Shown: positions 36,442 through 45,938, counted from the stretch's first letter. The stretch is 64,000 nt of DNA from Phycisphaerae bacterium (GCA_018003015.1 JAGNEZ010000030.1:1-64000); one strand, 5' to 3'. The notes: generated by a model not told the origin, from the sequence alone. Translations and numbers: made by a program.

Positions 36442-38010
36442 TCAAGCTGGTACGAGGGATCGGGTGGCCATGGTGGCCGCCTGTCGCGAGTCGAGGCAGA
36501 CGACGCGGTTGCGGCCGTGGTTTTTGGCATCGTAGAGGCACTGGTCGGCCCGTTTCAGGATCTCGCGGGGGGTGAGGCCCGGGTCGTCCGGATTCATGTG
36601 GGCGACTCCCAGGCTGGCCGTGATGGGGACGAAATGTCCTTTGCAGGGAATGCGCAGCTTGGCGATGGTCAGGCGGAGATCTTCGGCCAAGGCTCGCAGT
36701 TGACGTGCCGAGAGTCCACGGACGATGAGTACGAACTCTTCGCCGCCGTACCGGCCGGGGTATTGCTGGTCCGTTGCCACCTGTCTGAGCACCCCGCCGA
36801 TCATTGTGAGGGCCTCGTCGCCGGTCTGGTGGCCGAAGGTGTCGTTGAGCTTCTTGAATCGATCGAGATCGAGGATGATCACTCCGATCGATTCCCGAGC
36901 GGTACAGGCCCGCGTGCACTCCTCCTCCAGCCGTTCATCGAGTGCCGCTCGATTGGCGATCCCGGTGAGGACGTCGGTGGAGGCTTTTTCGACCAGCTGG
37001 CGGTTCTGAGCGTTGAGTTCCTTGACCTTTCTCTGGGCCTCCTGCTCGCGGTGGGCCGCTTGCACTCGTTCGAGTTCCGCGGCCATGGACAGTTGGGCCA
37101 GGCGGTTGAGTGCCGCCTTCTGGATCTCCTGGTAGCCTACGCTCCGCTCGATTTCGAGATCGAACAGCTGGGCGGTGGATCGTACGTGCTGGTCGATTTC
37201 GTCGAGGATGGCGTCGAGATCCGGAAGGCTCATCTCGATCCCGTCCGTGACCTGCCTCTTGGCAAGTCTGATCTGGTTGACCGGATTGCTGCTCAGCAGG
37301 GCGTCGGTGAGGATCGAAGCTGCTCGGAGCAGGCGGCTCGAACTGGGGCCACTGTTCGTTTCGGCGGCAGGAGCGTCGACCGGTGAATGGTGGCTGGATA
37401 CGGCGATAGAGAGGCTTTCCGGCAGGCCCCACTGATTGAGCAGGGTGGTGGTCAGTTCCTCGTGCGAGACGCCTAGCACGGCCTTTTCGACATCGGGCAG
37501 TGACTGCCGGGTGTTGCGGTGTCTGCGATCCGCTTCGAGATACAGGTCCGCGGCGCAGTGCACGGCGGCGAGGATGCCGATGTCGGCGAGGAGCCCGCCC
37601 ACGAGGCATTCTTCGGCCATGGAGCGGTCGGTCCGCTCGGCCAGGAGCCGGGCGAGGACAGCCATGGTAAGGGAACGTCGCCAGTAGGTCGCGTAGTCAA
37701 ACGCCTCGCATCGTTCCCGTCTCCAGATGTCCACGAGGGAGAAGCTCAGCACGATGACCTTGACCGACCTCAGGCCCAGGATCACCATTGCTTGCTGGAC
37801 AGAGGCGATCCTGCGAGACATTCCGAAGAGGGAGGAATTGACCACTCGGAGGAGTTTGCTGGTCAGGGCGGGGTCCTGTTGCACGATGCGGGCGAGATCC
37901 AGGATCGAGAAGTCGTCGTTTTGGGTCAACTGCAGGACCTGGAGGGCTACGGTCGGCAGGGAAGGCAGGTTGTCCGCCTGTTGTATTCGTTCTAAGAGGG
38001 TATCCGCCAT
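36442..38010 (-). CDS. HDOD-GGDEF diguanylate cyclase
   Basis: 522 residues from the ATG at 38010 (MADTLLERIQQ). Residues ~12-210 form an HDOD domain (LPSLPTVALQVLQL, IVQQDPALTSKLLRVVNSS, GLLADIGILAAVH). A helical linker with a coiled-coil part follows (~285-340). Residues ~345-510 form a GGDEF domain with an intact active site, YGGEEF, and a substrate motif DLDRFKKLNDTFGH. It should synthesise c-di-GMP from GTP, with HDOD as a sensory or protein-binding input. It is divergent from the response-regulator gene next door, a plausible signalling partner. Confidence 0.93.
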   Translation of the reverse strand: MADTLLERIQQADNLPSLPTVALQVLQLTQNDDFSILDLARIVQQDPALTSKLLRVVNSSLFGMSRRIASVQQAMVILGLRSVKVIVLSFSLVDIWRRERCEAFDYATYWRRSLTMAVLARLLAERTDRSMAEECLVGGLLADIGILAAVHCAADLYLEADRRHRNTRQSLPDVEKAVLGVSHEELTTTLLNQWGLPESLSIAVSSHHSPVDAPAAETNSGPSSSRLLRAASILTDALLSSNPVNQIRLAKRQVTDGIEMSLPDLDAILDEIDQHVRSTAQLFDLEIERSVGYQEIQKAALNRLAQLSMAAELERVQAAHREQEAQRKVKELNAQNRQLVEKASTDVLTGIANRAALDERLEEECTRACTARESIGVIILDLDRFKKLNDTFGHQTGDEALTMIGGVLRQVATDQQYPGRYGGEEFVLIVRGLSARQLRALAEDLRLTIAKLRIPCKGHFVPITASLGVAHMNPDDPGLTPREILKRADQCLYDAKNHGRNRVVCLDSRQAATMATRSLVPA

Positions 38011-38111
38011 CAGCAGACTGTTCCTACGCCGGTTCCTGTCAGGATGTTCCTTCACTCTGGAATCGGCAGGTCAAGGGCTCGGGTTCAGATGCATCTTCGC
38101 TGTATCTTTTG

Positions 38112-38142
38112 CCCGGCGCTGCGTTTTTTTTCGGGCCGGGCA
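38112..38142. repeat. Hairpin with T8 in the loop
   Basis: GCCCGGC (38112-38118) and GCCGGGC (38136-38142) form a 7-bp stem around a 17-base loop with eight T residues. It lies in the 245-base divergent region between the GGDEF gene and the response regulator. The T run is inside the loop, so it is not a standard terminator; it could be an operator or a leader structure. Confidence 0.4.
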
Positions 38143-38255
38143 GGTTATCGGTCGTATGGAGAGCGGCGGGAAGGCCGATATAATGGCCGCGGGCCGAGGC
38201 TCCGGCGGGGTTGCCGGGGTATGGCGGCCGTTGACCCGCGCTCTGGAGGACAGCC

Positions 38256-38684
38256 TTGAGCGAGCAGACCGAACCGACCCTGCCGCCCTCGAAGATTCTG
38301 GTTGTGGACGACAACGCCCAGAATCTCGAGTTGCTGATGGCGTATCTGGAAGGTCTTCCGAACGTGACCGTGATCCCAGCCTCGAATGGGATCGAGGCCA
38401 TGATCAAGGTTGGCCGGGACCTGCCCGACCTGATCTTGCTGGATGTCATGATGCCGAAGATGTCGGGCTTTGAAGTCTGCCGGCAGATCAAGAGCGATCC
38501 GGCGACGCGTGACATGCCGGTGATCATGGTGACCGCCTTGAACGAGATGGGTGACCACGAGCGGGCCAGGGATTGCGGTACCGACGAGTTTCTGACCAAG
38601 CCGGTGGATCGGACCGAGCTGGTGGCCAGGGTTCGCAGCCTTCTGAGCGTGCGGCATTTGAAGCGGCAGATGGAAGGAGACTGA
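38256..38684 (+). CDS. Single-domain response regulator (receiver only)
   Basis: 142 residues. The start is TTG at 38256, supported by GGAGGA 5 bases upstream. It is one CheY-like receiver: acidic VDDNAQN, phospho-acceptor Asp in LLDVMMPKMSG, Thr in MVTALNE and Lys in LTKPVD. A short C-terminal helical tail (SVRHLKRQMEGD) suggests coupling to a partner, as in PleD/Rpf-type receivers. It has no output domain. The neighbours are a divergent HDOD-GGDEF protein and, 12 bases downstream, an M16 protease. Confidence 0.9.
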   Translation: MSEQTEPTLPPSKILVVDDNAQNLELLMAYLEGLPNVTVIPASNGIEAMIKVGRDLPDLILLDVMMPKMSGFEVCRQIKSDPATRDMPVIMVTALNEMGDHERARDCGTDEFLTKPVDRTELVARVRSLLSVRHLKRQMEGD

Positions 38685-38696
38685 GGGCAAATCACC

Positions 38697-41492
38697 ATGG
38701 ATGAGCCCAGAAGGTTGACGTTGGCGCGTGGTGTGCACACTGGCGCGGGCGCGGGACTCATGGTCTTGATGTCCGTTTCTCTTGCGTTTGCCCAAGGCAG
38801 TCAGCCTGGTGTTGGGGCGTCACCCGCTTCCCGGGTGTCGGGCGATCCGGTCGCGGAAGCCAAGCGCCTCGTTGACCGGCCGGATGTCCGGGTCAGCGTT
38901 CTCGAGAACGGGCTCACCGTTATTCTGAGAATCCATCGTTGTGCCCCGGTGGTTTCCGTCCGCATGTGTTGCAGAACCGGCAGCCTTTACGAACAGGAAT
39001 ACCTGGGCAGCGGGATGAGTCATCTGTTTGAGCACCTGTTACACGGGGCGGCGACCGCCACTCGAGGCGAGGCGGACTGCGCCCGGATTCTCAACGAGAT
39101 CGGCGGTAACAGCAACGCTTACACCAGCCTGCAGGAAACGGCCTACTTCATCAACGCCGGAAGGCAGCATCTGCCGGCGGCGATCGAGCTGCTGGCCGAC
39201 TGGATTACCCGGCCGACCTTTCCACAGGCGTCGTTCGAGCGGGAGTGGGGTGTTGTCCAGCGAGAGCTGGATCGCGACACGGACGATGTCGAGACTCAGC
39301 TCCACTACATGACCATGGAGACACTCTACCCCGGGCATCCGGCCCGCTATCCGGTGATCGGGTATCGGCCGGTCGTTCGGTTGCTGAAGAAGGAGGACAT
39401 CATCGGCTACTACCGCCGGATGTACGTTCCGGACCACATTGTGGTCTGTATCGCCGGCGATCTCGATCTGGACGTGGCTTTGGCGATAGTTCAGCGGCAG
39501 TTCGCCGACTTCGCTCGGAGGCGCGTGCCGAGCATCGTGCTCCCAGACGTACCCCCGATGACCTCGCCGAGGAGTGCCGCCAAGCGGATGAAGGTTCAGG
39601 CGGCCATGGTTCGGTTCGCGTGGCCTTCAATCTCGCTTCTTCAGCCTGATCTGCACGCCCTGGATGTGCTGAGCTTCGTGCTGGCCGAAGGGGAGAGCTC
39701 CCGGCTGTTGCGAGCGATTCGCGATCGCGGACTGGCCTACACCATCGAGAGCGACAGCTGGACGCCGAGCTGGGGCAGGGGGGTATTCGCGATAACTCTG
39801 CGCCTTGATCCGTCGAGGATCGAGGAAGCCAGCGCGGCTCTGATGGAGCAGCTCGAGGCGATTCGCCGCGACCTGATCACCCCGGACGAACTGAACCAGG
39901 CCAAGAGGCAGAAAGCCGCCGAGCATGTTCTGGGCAGCCAGACGGCTGAGGATGTTGGCGCCATGATAGCCCAGGACTACATGGCGACCGGCGACATTGA
40001 CTTCAGCAGTTCCTACGTCATCCAGATCCAGAAGGTCACAGCCGAGGAGATTCGCGAGGTGGCCCGCAGGTACCTCGTGCCTCGGCGGCAGGCGACGATC
40101 AGCATTTTGCCGGAGGGTTTCCAGCCCAGGACGAAGGAGGTCGCCGCGGTCCCCGGTCCCGAGCCGGTTCGGAAGGTGATCCTGCCCAACGGCCTGCGTT
40201 GTCTGATCCGGCGTGATCCGACCACCCCCCTGGTGGCGATCCAGTCGTTTTCGCTGGGCGGCGTGCTCTTCGAGGACGCCAGCACCAACGGGCTGAGCCA
40301 GTTGGCCGCTCAGCTCGCTCTACGTGGCACGGAGAAGCGGACTGCCGAGGAGATTGCCCGGTTTTTCGACGCCCGGGGCGGTGCGATCGCCACCGTTTCG
40401 GGCAGCAACACGATTTCCTTCATGGCCCAGGTGCTCAAGCAGGATTTTCCGGAGGCGATCGAAGTGTTCGCGGATGTGGTCTGCCGCCCGAGCTACCCCG
40501 CCCAGGAGCTGGGGGTGCTGCGCCCTCGTCTGCTAGACCAGATTGCCCGGGTCAATGAAGACTGGCGATCGGAGCTGATGGCCTATTTCGACGGGCGGAT
40601 GTTCAAGAACAGCCCGTATCGGCTCCATCCTTTGGGCTCGATGCCGGTGGTGACCAAGGTCACGCGGGAGGACGTGGCCGCCTTCCACCGCAGCCATGTG
40701 ATCGGGCCGAACACGGTGGTGGCGGTTTTCGGCGACGTGGATGTTGGGCAGGCGGAGGCTCTTCTGCAGACGCATTTCGCCGGGCTGCCTTCGGGTCAGC
40801 AGCCGATCCCGGCGGTCCCCGAGGAACCGCGGCTGGACAAGCCCGCTCTGTACATCAAGCAGAAGCCGGCGACGCGTGATGCGGCCGGCATTCAGATCGG
40901 TTACCCGGGCGTGAGACTCACGGATGTCGACGATGCGGTATCGATGACGGTGCTGGACACCATTGTGAGCGGCTACAGCTTTCCGAGCGGGTGGTTGTTC
41001 GATTCGCTTCGCGGGGGGGACCGCAGCCTGGTGTACGAAGTGCATGCGATGAACCGGCCGGGTTTGCTGCCCGGCGTATTCCTGGTCTATGCGGCCTGTC
41101 AGCCGACGCGGGTCACTGAGGTGTACCGGATCGTCAGCCAGCAATTGGATCGCGCTCGGGCGGGCGAGTTCACCGCCGAGGAGCTCAGCCGGGCCAAGGC
41201 GGTCATGACCACGACCGAGATGATGGAGACTCAGACCAGCAGTGCCCGGGCGACGCAGGCGGCGCTGGATGAGTTGTACGGCCTGGGTTTCGACTATCAC
41301 GACCACTTAGCCGAACGGCTCGGGAAGGTCACCCTGGACGACGTCAAGGCGGCGGCCCGGAATTACCTTTCCTCGCCGCCGGTGATCGTAGTCGTCACCC
41401 CGGCTCCGGAGGAGGTTCGCCTGGGCTTCGAGCCGCAGGCCGTCGATCGCGATCAGGCGGTGGAGCAGCCGGGCGGGAAGGGTGCCGAATGA
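38697..41492 (+). CDS. Double-domain M16 zinc metalloprotease
   Basis: 931 residues, with a signal peptide or anchor at residues ~15-33 (GAGLMVLMSVSLAFA). Two consecutive M16 units (~60-480 and ~490-920) are present, so one chain holds both halves of the clam-shell chamber. The first has the inverted zinc motif HLFEH (~108-112) with the distal Glu in VVQRELDRD. The second lacks an HxxEH, as in inactive partner halves of this family. It is probably a periplasmic peptidase for small peptides. GAGGG lies 8 bases before the ATG. Its stop overlaps the next start as ATGA. Confidence 0.92.
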   Translation: MDEPRRLTLARGVHTGAGAGLMVLMSVSLAFAQGSQPGVGASPASRVSGDPVAEAKRLVDRPDVRVSVLENGLTVILRIHRCAPVVSVRMCCRTGSLYEQEYLGSGMSHLFEHLLHGAATATRGEADCARILNEIGGNSNAYTSLQETAYFINAGRQHLPAAIELLADWITRPTFPQASFEREWGVVQRELDRDTDDVETQLHYMTMETLYPGHPARYPVIGYRPVVRLLKKEDIIGYYRRMYVPDHIVVCIAGDLDLDVALAIVQRQFADFARRRVPSIVLPDVPPMTSPRSAAKRMKVQAAMVRFAWPSISLLQPDLHALDVLSFVLAEGESSRLLRAIRDRGLAYTIESDSWTPSWGRGVFAITLRLDPSRIEEASAALMEQLEAIRRDLITPDELNQAKRQKAAEHVLGSQTAEDVGAMIAQDYMATGDIDFSSSYVIQIQKVTAEEIREVARRYLVPRRQATISILPEGFQPRTKEVAAVPGPEPVRKVILPNGLRCLIRRDPTTPLVAIQSFSLGGVLFEDASTNGLSQLAAQLALRGTEKRTAEEIARFFDARGGAIATVSGSNTISFMAQVLKQDFPEAIEVFADVVCRPSYPAQELGVLRPRLLDQIARVNEDWRSELMAYFDGRMFKNSPYRLHPLGSMPVVTKVTREDVAAFHRSHVIGPNTVVAVFGDVDVGQAEALLQTHFAGLPSGQQPIPAVPEEPRLDKPALYIKQKPATRDAAGIQIGYPGVRLTDVDDAVSMTVLDTIVSGYSFPSGWLFDSLRGGDRSLVYEVHAMNRPGLLPGVFLVYAACQPTRVTEVYRIVSQQLDRARAGEFTAEELSRAKAVMTTTEMMETQTSSARATQAALDELYGLGFDYHDHLAERLGKVTLDDVKAAARNYLSSPPVIVVVTPAPEEVRLGFEPQAVDRDQAVEQPGGKGAE

Positions 41493-42091
41493 GCAAGGAC
41501 TACCAGGCGCTGCCGCTGGCCGAGTTCATCGCCGACACGGCGCTGAAGTCGCCGACGCCGGGGGGTGGCAGCGTTGCAGCCGTCGTGGGGGCGATGGCGG
41601 CCGCGCTGGGGCACATGGCCTTGGTTTACACGGCGGGGAAGCCCGCCTACGCCGCCCACGAGGAATGTCTTCGGCGGACCTTGGCCGAGCTCCACCGGTC
41701 GTCCGGGGATTTCATGCGGCTGATGCAGGAGGACATGGCGGCCTACGAGGAGTACGCTGCGGCGCGGAAGTCCGGCGACCCGGATCGGCAGAGAGTCGCG
41801 CTGGATCGAGCCACCGCCGTACCCATGGAGATGATCACTCTGGCCGACGCCGTGGGGGCCAACCTGGACGAGGTAAAGGCTTGTACGAACCCGCAGCTCT
41901 TCAGTGACCTTCAGGCCGCGGCCATCCTGATCGCGGCGGCGGCGCGGGCGGCGGCCACGAGTGCAGTGGTCAATCTGAAGATGCTCCCCGATCGCAAGGA
42001 GGCCGAGCGACTGGACGATCGGCTGAGCCTCATGCTCGCACGGCTGAGCCGGCATTGCGACGCGGTGACACACTATCAGGCCGCGCCCTAG
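41489..42091 (+). CDS. Cyclodeaminase / methenyl-THF cyclohydrolase-family protein (FtcD C-terminal type)
   Basis: 200 residues, all-helical. It matches the formiminotetrahydrofolate cyclodeaminase fold: LPLAEFIADTALKSPTPGGGSVAAVVGAMAAAL at the N-terminus (best-known segment SPTPGGGS), a middle VPMEMITLAD, and SDLQAAAILIAAAARAA. Stand-alone members act on folate one-carbon units or serve serine-cycle/glycine-cleavage pathways. Its translational coupling (ATGA) to a secreted M16 protease has no clear metabolic sense. Confidence 0.88.
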   Translation: MSKDYQALPLAEFIADTALKSPTPGGGSVAAVVGAMAAALGHMALVYTAGKPAYAAHEECLRRTLAELHRSSGDFMRLMQEDMAAYEEYAAARKSGDPDRQRVALDRATAVPMEMITLADAVGANLDEVKACTNPQLFSDLQAAAILIAAAARAAATSAVVNLKMLPDRKEAERLDDRLSLMLARLSRHCDAVTHYQAAP

Positions 42092-42098
42092 CAGGCGA

Positions 42099-42374
42099 TC
42101 ACGTTGCCCGGAACATGCGCTGATTGATGCCGCCCGGTCCGATGCCGACCTCGACCGGCCGCAGGCATCTCGGGCAGCGACCTTCGTAGGCGGTGCCGTC
42201 GCGATTCCGGTAGATCCTCGCGTAGGTGCCGCAGCAGTCGAACTTGATGCCGATCCATCTGCGCGGGCTTGGCTCCGAACCCGCGTTCACGTCGACGGTG
42301 TGAGCCGAGGCCGGATCCTCGATTCCCGGGATATCCACGATGTAGTCCGGACCGTGCGGCATTTGCTCTATCAT
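42099..42374 (-). CDS. Small zinc-ribbon protein (91 aa)
   Basis: 91 residues with a probable zinc site: FDCCGTYARIYRN and EGRCPRCLRPV (~46-75). It ends GINQRMFRAT. Similar short proteins with the YEGRCPRCLR pattern are, from memory, common in planctomycetes and have no known function. It lies 89 bases downstream of scpB on the same strand and ends 7 bases from the convergent cyclodeaminase gene. The start codon is uncertain (no good Shine-Dalgarno). Confidence 0.7.
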   Translation of the reverse strand: MIEQMPHGPDYIVDIPGIEDPASAHTVDVNAGSEPSPRRWIGIKFDCCGTYARIYRNRDGTAYEGRCPRCLRPVEVGIGPGGINQRMFRAT

Positions 42375-42463
42375 CGGCAGCGTGCGACGAGAAAATCAAA
42401 CGAGATGGCGCGGGCCGGGTTGCAGGGACTGGAGGCGGGTGGTCACGCAACCGGTCTGGTGTC

Positions 42464-43414
42464 TCACTTTGGGGCTTGCAGCTCCTCGACGGCCGGGAGG
42501 TCCTCCAGGCTGGAGAGGCCGAAGACCTCGAGGAAGTGTTTGGTCGTGCCATAGAGCATAGGGCGGCCCACGTCCTCGGCCCGGCCGACGATCTTCACCA
42601 ATCCCAGTTCACGCAGCCGGTTCAGCGTTTCACCTGCCGACACGCCACGGATGGACTCGACCTCTGCTCGGACGACCGGCTGCTTGTAGGCGACGACGGC
42701 CAGCGTCTCCATGGCCGCGGGAGACAGCTTGGAGTCCTGGCGGCTCTGCCGCAGTCGCCGGAGCCAGGTGTTGTATACCGGAATGGTCAGCATCTGGAAG
42801 CCGCCGGCGATCTCCTCGATGCGGAAGGAGTTGCCCGTCTTGTCATACTCCTTGTTGAGCTCTTGGATGATCTTGCGGACCTCGCGGGCCGAACCGGTGC
42901 CGATGATGGATACGATCTTGGCCAGGGTCAGCGGTGCATCGGACGTGAACAGGATGGCCTCGATTACGCGTTCGGTGCTCAGCTCGCCGAGACCGGCGCC
43001 GAAGTCCGGCGGGGCTTCGGTGAGGTTCTCGTCATCGAGTGGTTGATCGTCGGGCACGGTAAGGCGAAGCGGCTCGACGGGGGCGGGGGCGTCAGCCGCT
43101 TCATTGGGGAGCTCTCCCGGCAGTGCAGTGCCGGTCTCCGCTAATGGGGCGTCGATGTCTTCCAGCTCGGCATTGGCCTCGGCGGCAGCGAGATTGAGTG
43201 CCGCGGCTTCTCCCTCGCCACCTGTCGCGCCAAGGTCGGCGTCGCCCGCGCCGTCGACGATCGACAGGCCGACTTCGCGGTTGGCTGTGGCTGTGTCGCC
43301 CGTGGTTGCGCCGAGGCTGGCGCCGGTGTTGTGTGCCCGGGGCCGTGTTGCAGGGCTCTCCGGTTCAAGCGGTTCGGCCTGGCCGGCTCTGTTCTTCTGC
43401 TTCTTCTTGCTCAT
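42464..43414 (-). CDS. scpB: Segregation and condensation protein B
   Basis: 316 residues from the ATG at 43414 (MSKKKQKNRAG). The C-terminal ~185 residues are the ScpB double winged-helix: STERVIEAILFTSDAPLTLAKI, LSPAAMETLAVVAYKQPVVRAEVE, IRGVSAGETLNRLRELGLV, YGTTKHFLEVFGL. The N-terminal ~125 residues are an Ala/Glu/Pro-rich, acidic low-complexity extension not found in typical ScpB (~190 aa). The protein works with SMC and ScpA in chromosome condensation; neither gene is in the window. Confidence 0.92.
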   Translation of the reverse strand: MSKKKQKNRAGQAEPLEPESPATRPRAHNTGASLGATTGDTATANREVGLSIVDGAGDADLGATGGEGEAAALNLAAAEANAELEDIDAPLAETGTALPGELPNEAADAPAPVEPLRLTVPDDQPLDDENLTEAPPDFGAGLGELSTERVIEAILFTSDAPLTLAKIVSIIGTGSAREVRKIIQELNKEYDKTGNSFRIEEIAGGFQMLTIPVYNTWLRRLRQSRQDSKLSPAAMETLAVVAYKQPVVRAEVESIRGVSAGETLNRLRELGLVKIVGRAEDVGRPMLYGTTKHFLEVFGLSSLEDLPAVEELQAPK

Positions 43415-43486
43415 GGCAATCCTGGTACAACTGGTCAGAGCAGGTGGCATAGTATACCGAGTTGTGGGAGGATCGTCCATGAGGCT

Positions 43487-44821
43487 ATGATACGCGCCAT
43501 GCGTTGGCTGGTAGATGCGATTTACCTGTGTGCGGCGGTGGCCCTGGCTCCGCTGGTGGTCTACCGGGCGTATGCAACCGGGAAGTACCGCTGCGACTGG
43601 GATCAGAGGCGCGGGCATCTTCCCGATCTGCCGGCGGGCAGGACCAGGGTCTGGATCCATGCCGTTTCGGTGGGGGAGGTGAACGCGGTTCGCGGTCTGG
43701 TCCAGTCATGGCAGGCACGAAGTCCGGAAACGGAGATCATTCTCTCGACGACCACGGACACGGGGGTTGCCCGGGCTCGGCAGCTGTTCCCTGACCTGCT
43801 GGTGATTCGTTATCCGCTGGACCTGAGTTGGTGTGTGAGCCGGGCGTTGGACCGCGTCAAGCCGAGTCTGGTGGTGCTCGTGGAGCTGGAGGTATGGTAC
43901 CAGTTTGCGACGTTGGCCGCCGGTCGGGGGATTCCGGTCTGCGTGGTGAATGGGCGGTTGAGCGAGCGGAGCTGCCGGCGTTTCGCGTGGGTCGGGCCGG
44001 TCGTTCGGCAGATGTTCGGATCGCTGGCCTGGGTGGGGGCCCAGGATGAGGTTTATGCTGCTCGATTTCGCCGCATGGGTGTGCCCAGCGATCGCGTGGC
44101 GGTGACCTCCTCGATGAAGTGGGACACGGCCGACCTGGCGGACACCATCGCGGGCAGTGAGGTCGCGGCCGCGGCCCTGGGGCTGGACCGTGGCCGGCCG
44201 ATCTGGGTCTGCGGCAGTACGGGGCCCGGCGAGGAAGAGGTTGTTCTGGCGGCGCTGGAGCGACTCTGGGCCGCTCATCCGGGGCTTCAGGTGATCCTCG
44301 TGCCGCGTAAGCCGGAGCGCTTCGACGAAGTGGCGGACCTGATTGTCAAGAAGGGCTTTACTTGCGTTCGCAGGAGCGAATCGCCGGACGGAACCACTCG
44401 TTCGGCCGGCGAGGGAGCCGTGTTTCTGGGCGACACCATGGGCGAGCTCCGCAAGTTCTACAGTATCGCGGATGTCGTCTTTGTCGGGCGGACGCTGGCC
44501 AAGATGGGCGGGTCGGACATGATGGAGGTGGCGGCCCTGGCTCGGCCGGTTGTGGTGGGGCCGCACACCGAGAATTTCGCGGACACGATGCGGCAGTTCC
44601 AGGCTGGCGGAGGCGTGCGGGTGCTGCGTTCCGATCTGGAAGTCGGTGAACCGGCCCTGGAACTAGCGGGCGTGATCGATGCCTTGTTCGCGGATCCTGA
44701 GGCCGCGAAGGCTCTGGGTGCCGCTGGCCGCGAGGTGGTCAAGCGCAATCGCGGAGCGATTGACCGGACGTTGAATGCCCTGATGGAGAGGATGCCGCAT
44801 GCCAAGCAGCACACTGCGTAA
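43487..44821 (+). CDS. waaA: 3-deoxy-D-manno-octulosonic acid (Kdo) transferase
   Basis: 444 residues from the ATG at 43487 (MIRAMRWLVD; ATG at 43499 also possible). An N-terminal membrane anchor (~5-25) leads into a GT30 GT-B fold: VWIHAVSVGEV (~48-58), STTTDTG, a VELEVW motif (~130) and VPRKPERFDEV, then a donor-binding EVAALARPVVVGPHTENF. It transfers Kdo from CMP-Kdo to lipid A precursor at the inner membrane, so the organism makes LPS. proB overlaps its 3' end by 23 bases. Confidence 0.94.
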   Translation: MIRAMRWLVDAIYLCAAVALAPLVVYRAYATGKYRCDWDQRRGHLPDLPAGRTRVWIHAVSVGEVNAVRGLVQSWQARSPETEIILSTTTDTGVARARQLFPDLLVIRYPLDLSWCVSRALDRVKPSLVVLVELEVWYQFATLAAGRGIPVCVVNGRLSERSCRRFAWVGPVVRQMFGSLAWVGAQDEVYAARFRRMGVPSDRVAVTSSMKWDTADLADTIAGSEVAAAALGLDRGRPIWVCGSTGPGEEEVVLAALERLWAAHPGLQVILVPRKPERFDEVADLIVKKGFTCVRRSESPDGTTRSAGEGAVFLGDTMGELRKFYSIADVVFVGRTLAKMGGSDMMEVAALARPVVVGPHTENFADTMRQFQAGGGVRVLRSDLEVGEPALELAGVIDALFADPEAAKALGAAGREVVKRNRGAIDRTLNALMERMPHAKQHTA

Positions 44822-45938
44822 GCAGCTGATGAAGAACGTTCGCAGCCTGGTGGTTAAGGTAGGGACCGGGGTGCTGACCGGCAACACCGGTCAGCTGGAC
44901 AAGCCGCTGATTGCCCGCCTGGGGCGGCAGCTGGCTCAGATCCAGGGTCGGGGCATCGCCGTCACTCTGGTGACCAGTGGGGCGGTGGGGGCGGGGATGG
45001 GGGTTGTGGGCCTGGCCAGTCGCCCGCGGACCCTGCCCGCCCTGCAGGCTGCCGCGGCCGTCGGGCAGCCGACCCTGATGGGCTTCTACGCCAAGGTTCT
45101 CGAGCGGTGCGGCCTGCACGCCGGTCAGCTTCTCCTGACCCGGGCCGACTTCGAGGATCGAGCCAGGTATGTCCACATTCGGAATACGATCGAGGCGCTG
45201 CAGCATCTGCGGGCCATCCCGATCATCAATGAGAACGACACCGTGGCGGTGGATGAGCTCGATCGCTTCGCCGACAATGACACCATCGCCGCGTTGCTCA
45301 CCAACCTGCTCCGGGCTGACCTGCTGGTGATTCTGAGCGTAGTTGACGGCCTTCTGGATGCGGAAGGGCAACGTGTGGATCTCGTGCCTCGTGTGGACGA
45401 AGGGGCCTTGGGGCTCGTTCGTACCGATCGTTCCAAGCTAGGCAGCGGAGGCATGGGCGGGAAGCTCACGGCCGCACGGATGGTGACCGAGGCCGGAGAA
45501 GCCGTCGTGGTGGCAAGCGGTCGCGAGCGTGACGTGCTTGTGCGATTGCTGGACGGCGAGCGGCTGGGGACGATCTTCGCGCCCGCGAAACGCAAGATCT
45601 CTGCTCGGCACCGCTGGATCCGCAACGCGGTTCGGCCGGCGGGCAAGGTCGTGCTTGATGACGGAGCCGTCTTGGCGGTCGTCCGCAACGGCAAGAGTCT
45701 TCTCCCGCGCGGCATTACCCGGGTAACCGGTGCGTTTGACCGCGGGGCGATCATTGCCCTGGTGAACGCTCAGGGCGAGACCATCGCCCGCGGCAAGAGC
45801 AACTTCAGCAGCCAGGAGCTCGACAAGGTCAAGGGCCGGAAGTCCTCGGAGATCGCGGCCATCTTGGGCCACAAGACCTTCGACGAGGCCGTGCATCGGG
45901 ATCATCTCGTCCTCATCGGGGCGAAGGGGGAACAGTAG
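44799..45938 (+). CDS. proB: Glutamate 5-kinase
   Basis: 379 residues. The amino acid kinase domain (~12-265) has LVVKVGTGVLT, VTSGAVGAGM, IINENDTVAVDEL, DNDTIAALL and SGGMGGKLTAA, and is followed by a C-terminal PUA domain (~285-370). It phosphorylates glutamate as the first step of proline synthesis. GAGAGG lies 8 bases before the ATG. proA is not adjacent. The PUA domain makes it the longer, regulated form. Confidence 0.96.
   Translation: MPSSTLRKQLMKNVRSLVVKVGTGVLTGNTGQLDKPLIARLGRQLAQIQGRGIAVTLVTSGAVGAGMGVVGLASRPRTLPALQAAAAVGQPTLMGFYAKVLERCGLHAGQLLLTRADFEDRARYVHIRNTIEALQHLRAIPIINENDTVAVDELDRFADNDTIAALLTNLLRADLLVILSVVDGLLDAEGQRVDLVPRVDEGALGLVRTDRSKLGSGGMGGKLTAARMVTEAGEAVVVASGRERDVLVRLLDGERLGTIFAPAKRKISARHRWIRNAVRPAGKVVLDDGAVLAVVRNGKSLLPRGITRVTGAFDRGAIIALVNAQGETIARGKSNFSSQELDKVKGRKSSEIAAILGHKTFDEAVHRDHLVLIGAKGEQ

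Noticed and set aside
35833-36530. Several short frames in both directions around 36 kb
   Set aside because: The interval is the RNase P RNA gene and its promoter; the frames break up conserved RNA blocks.
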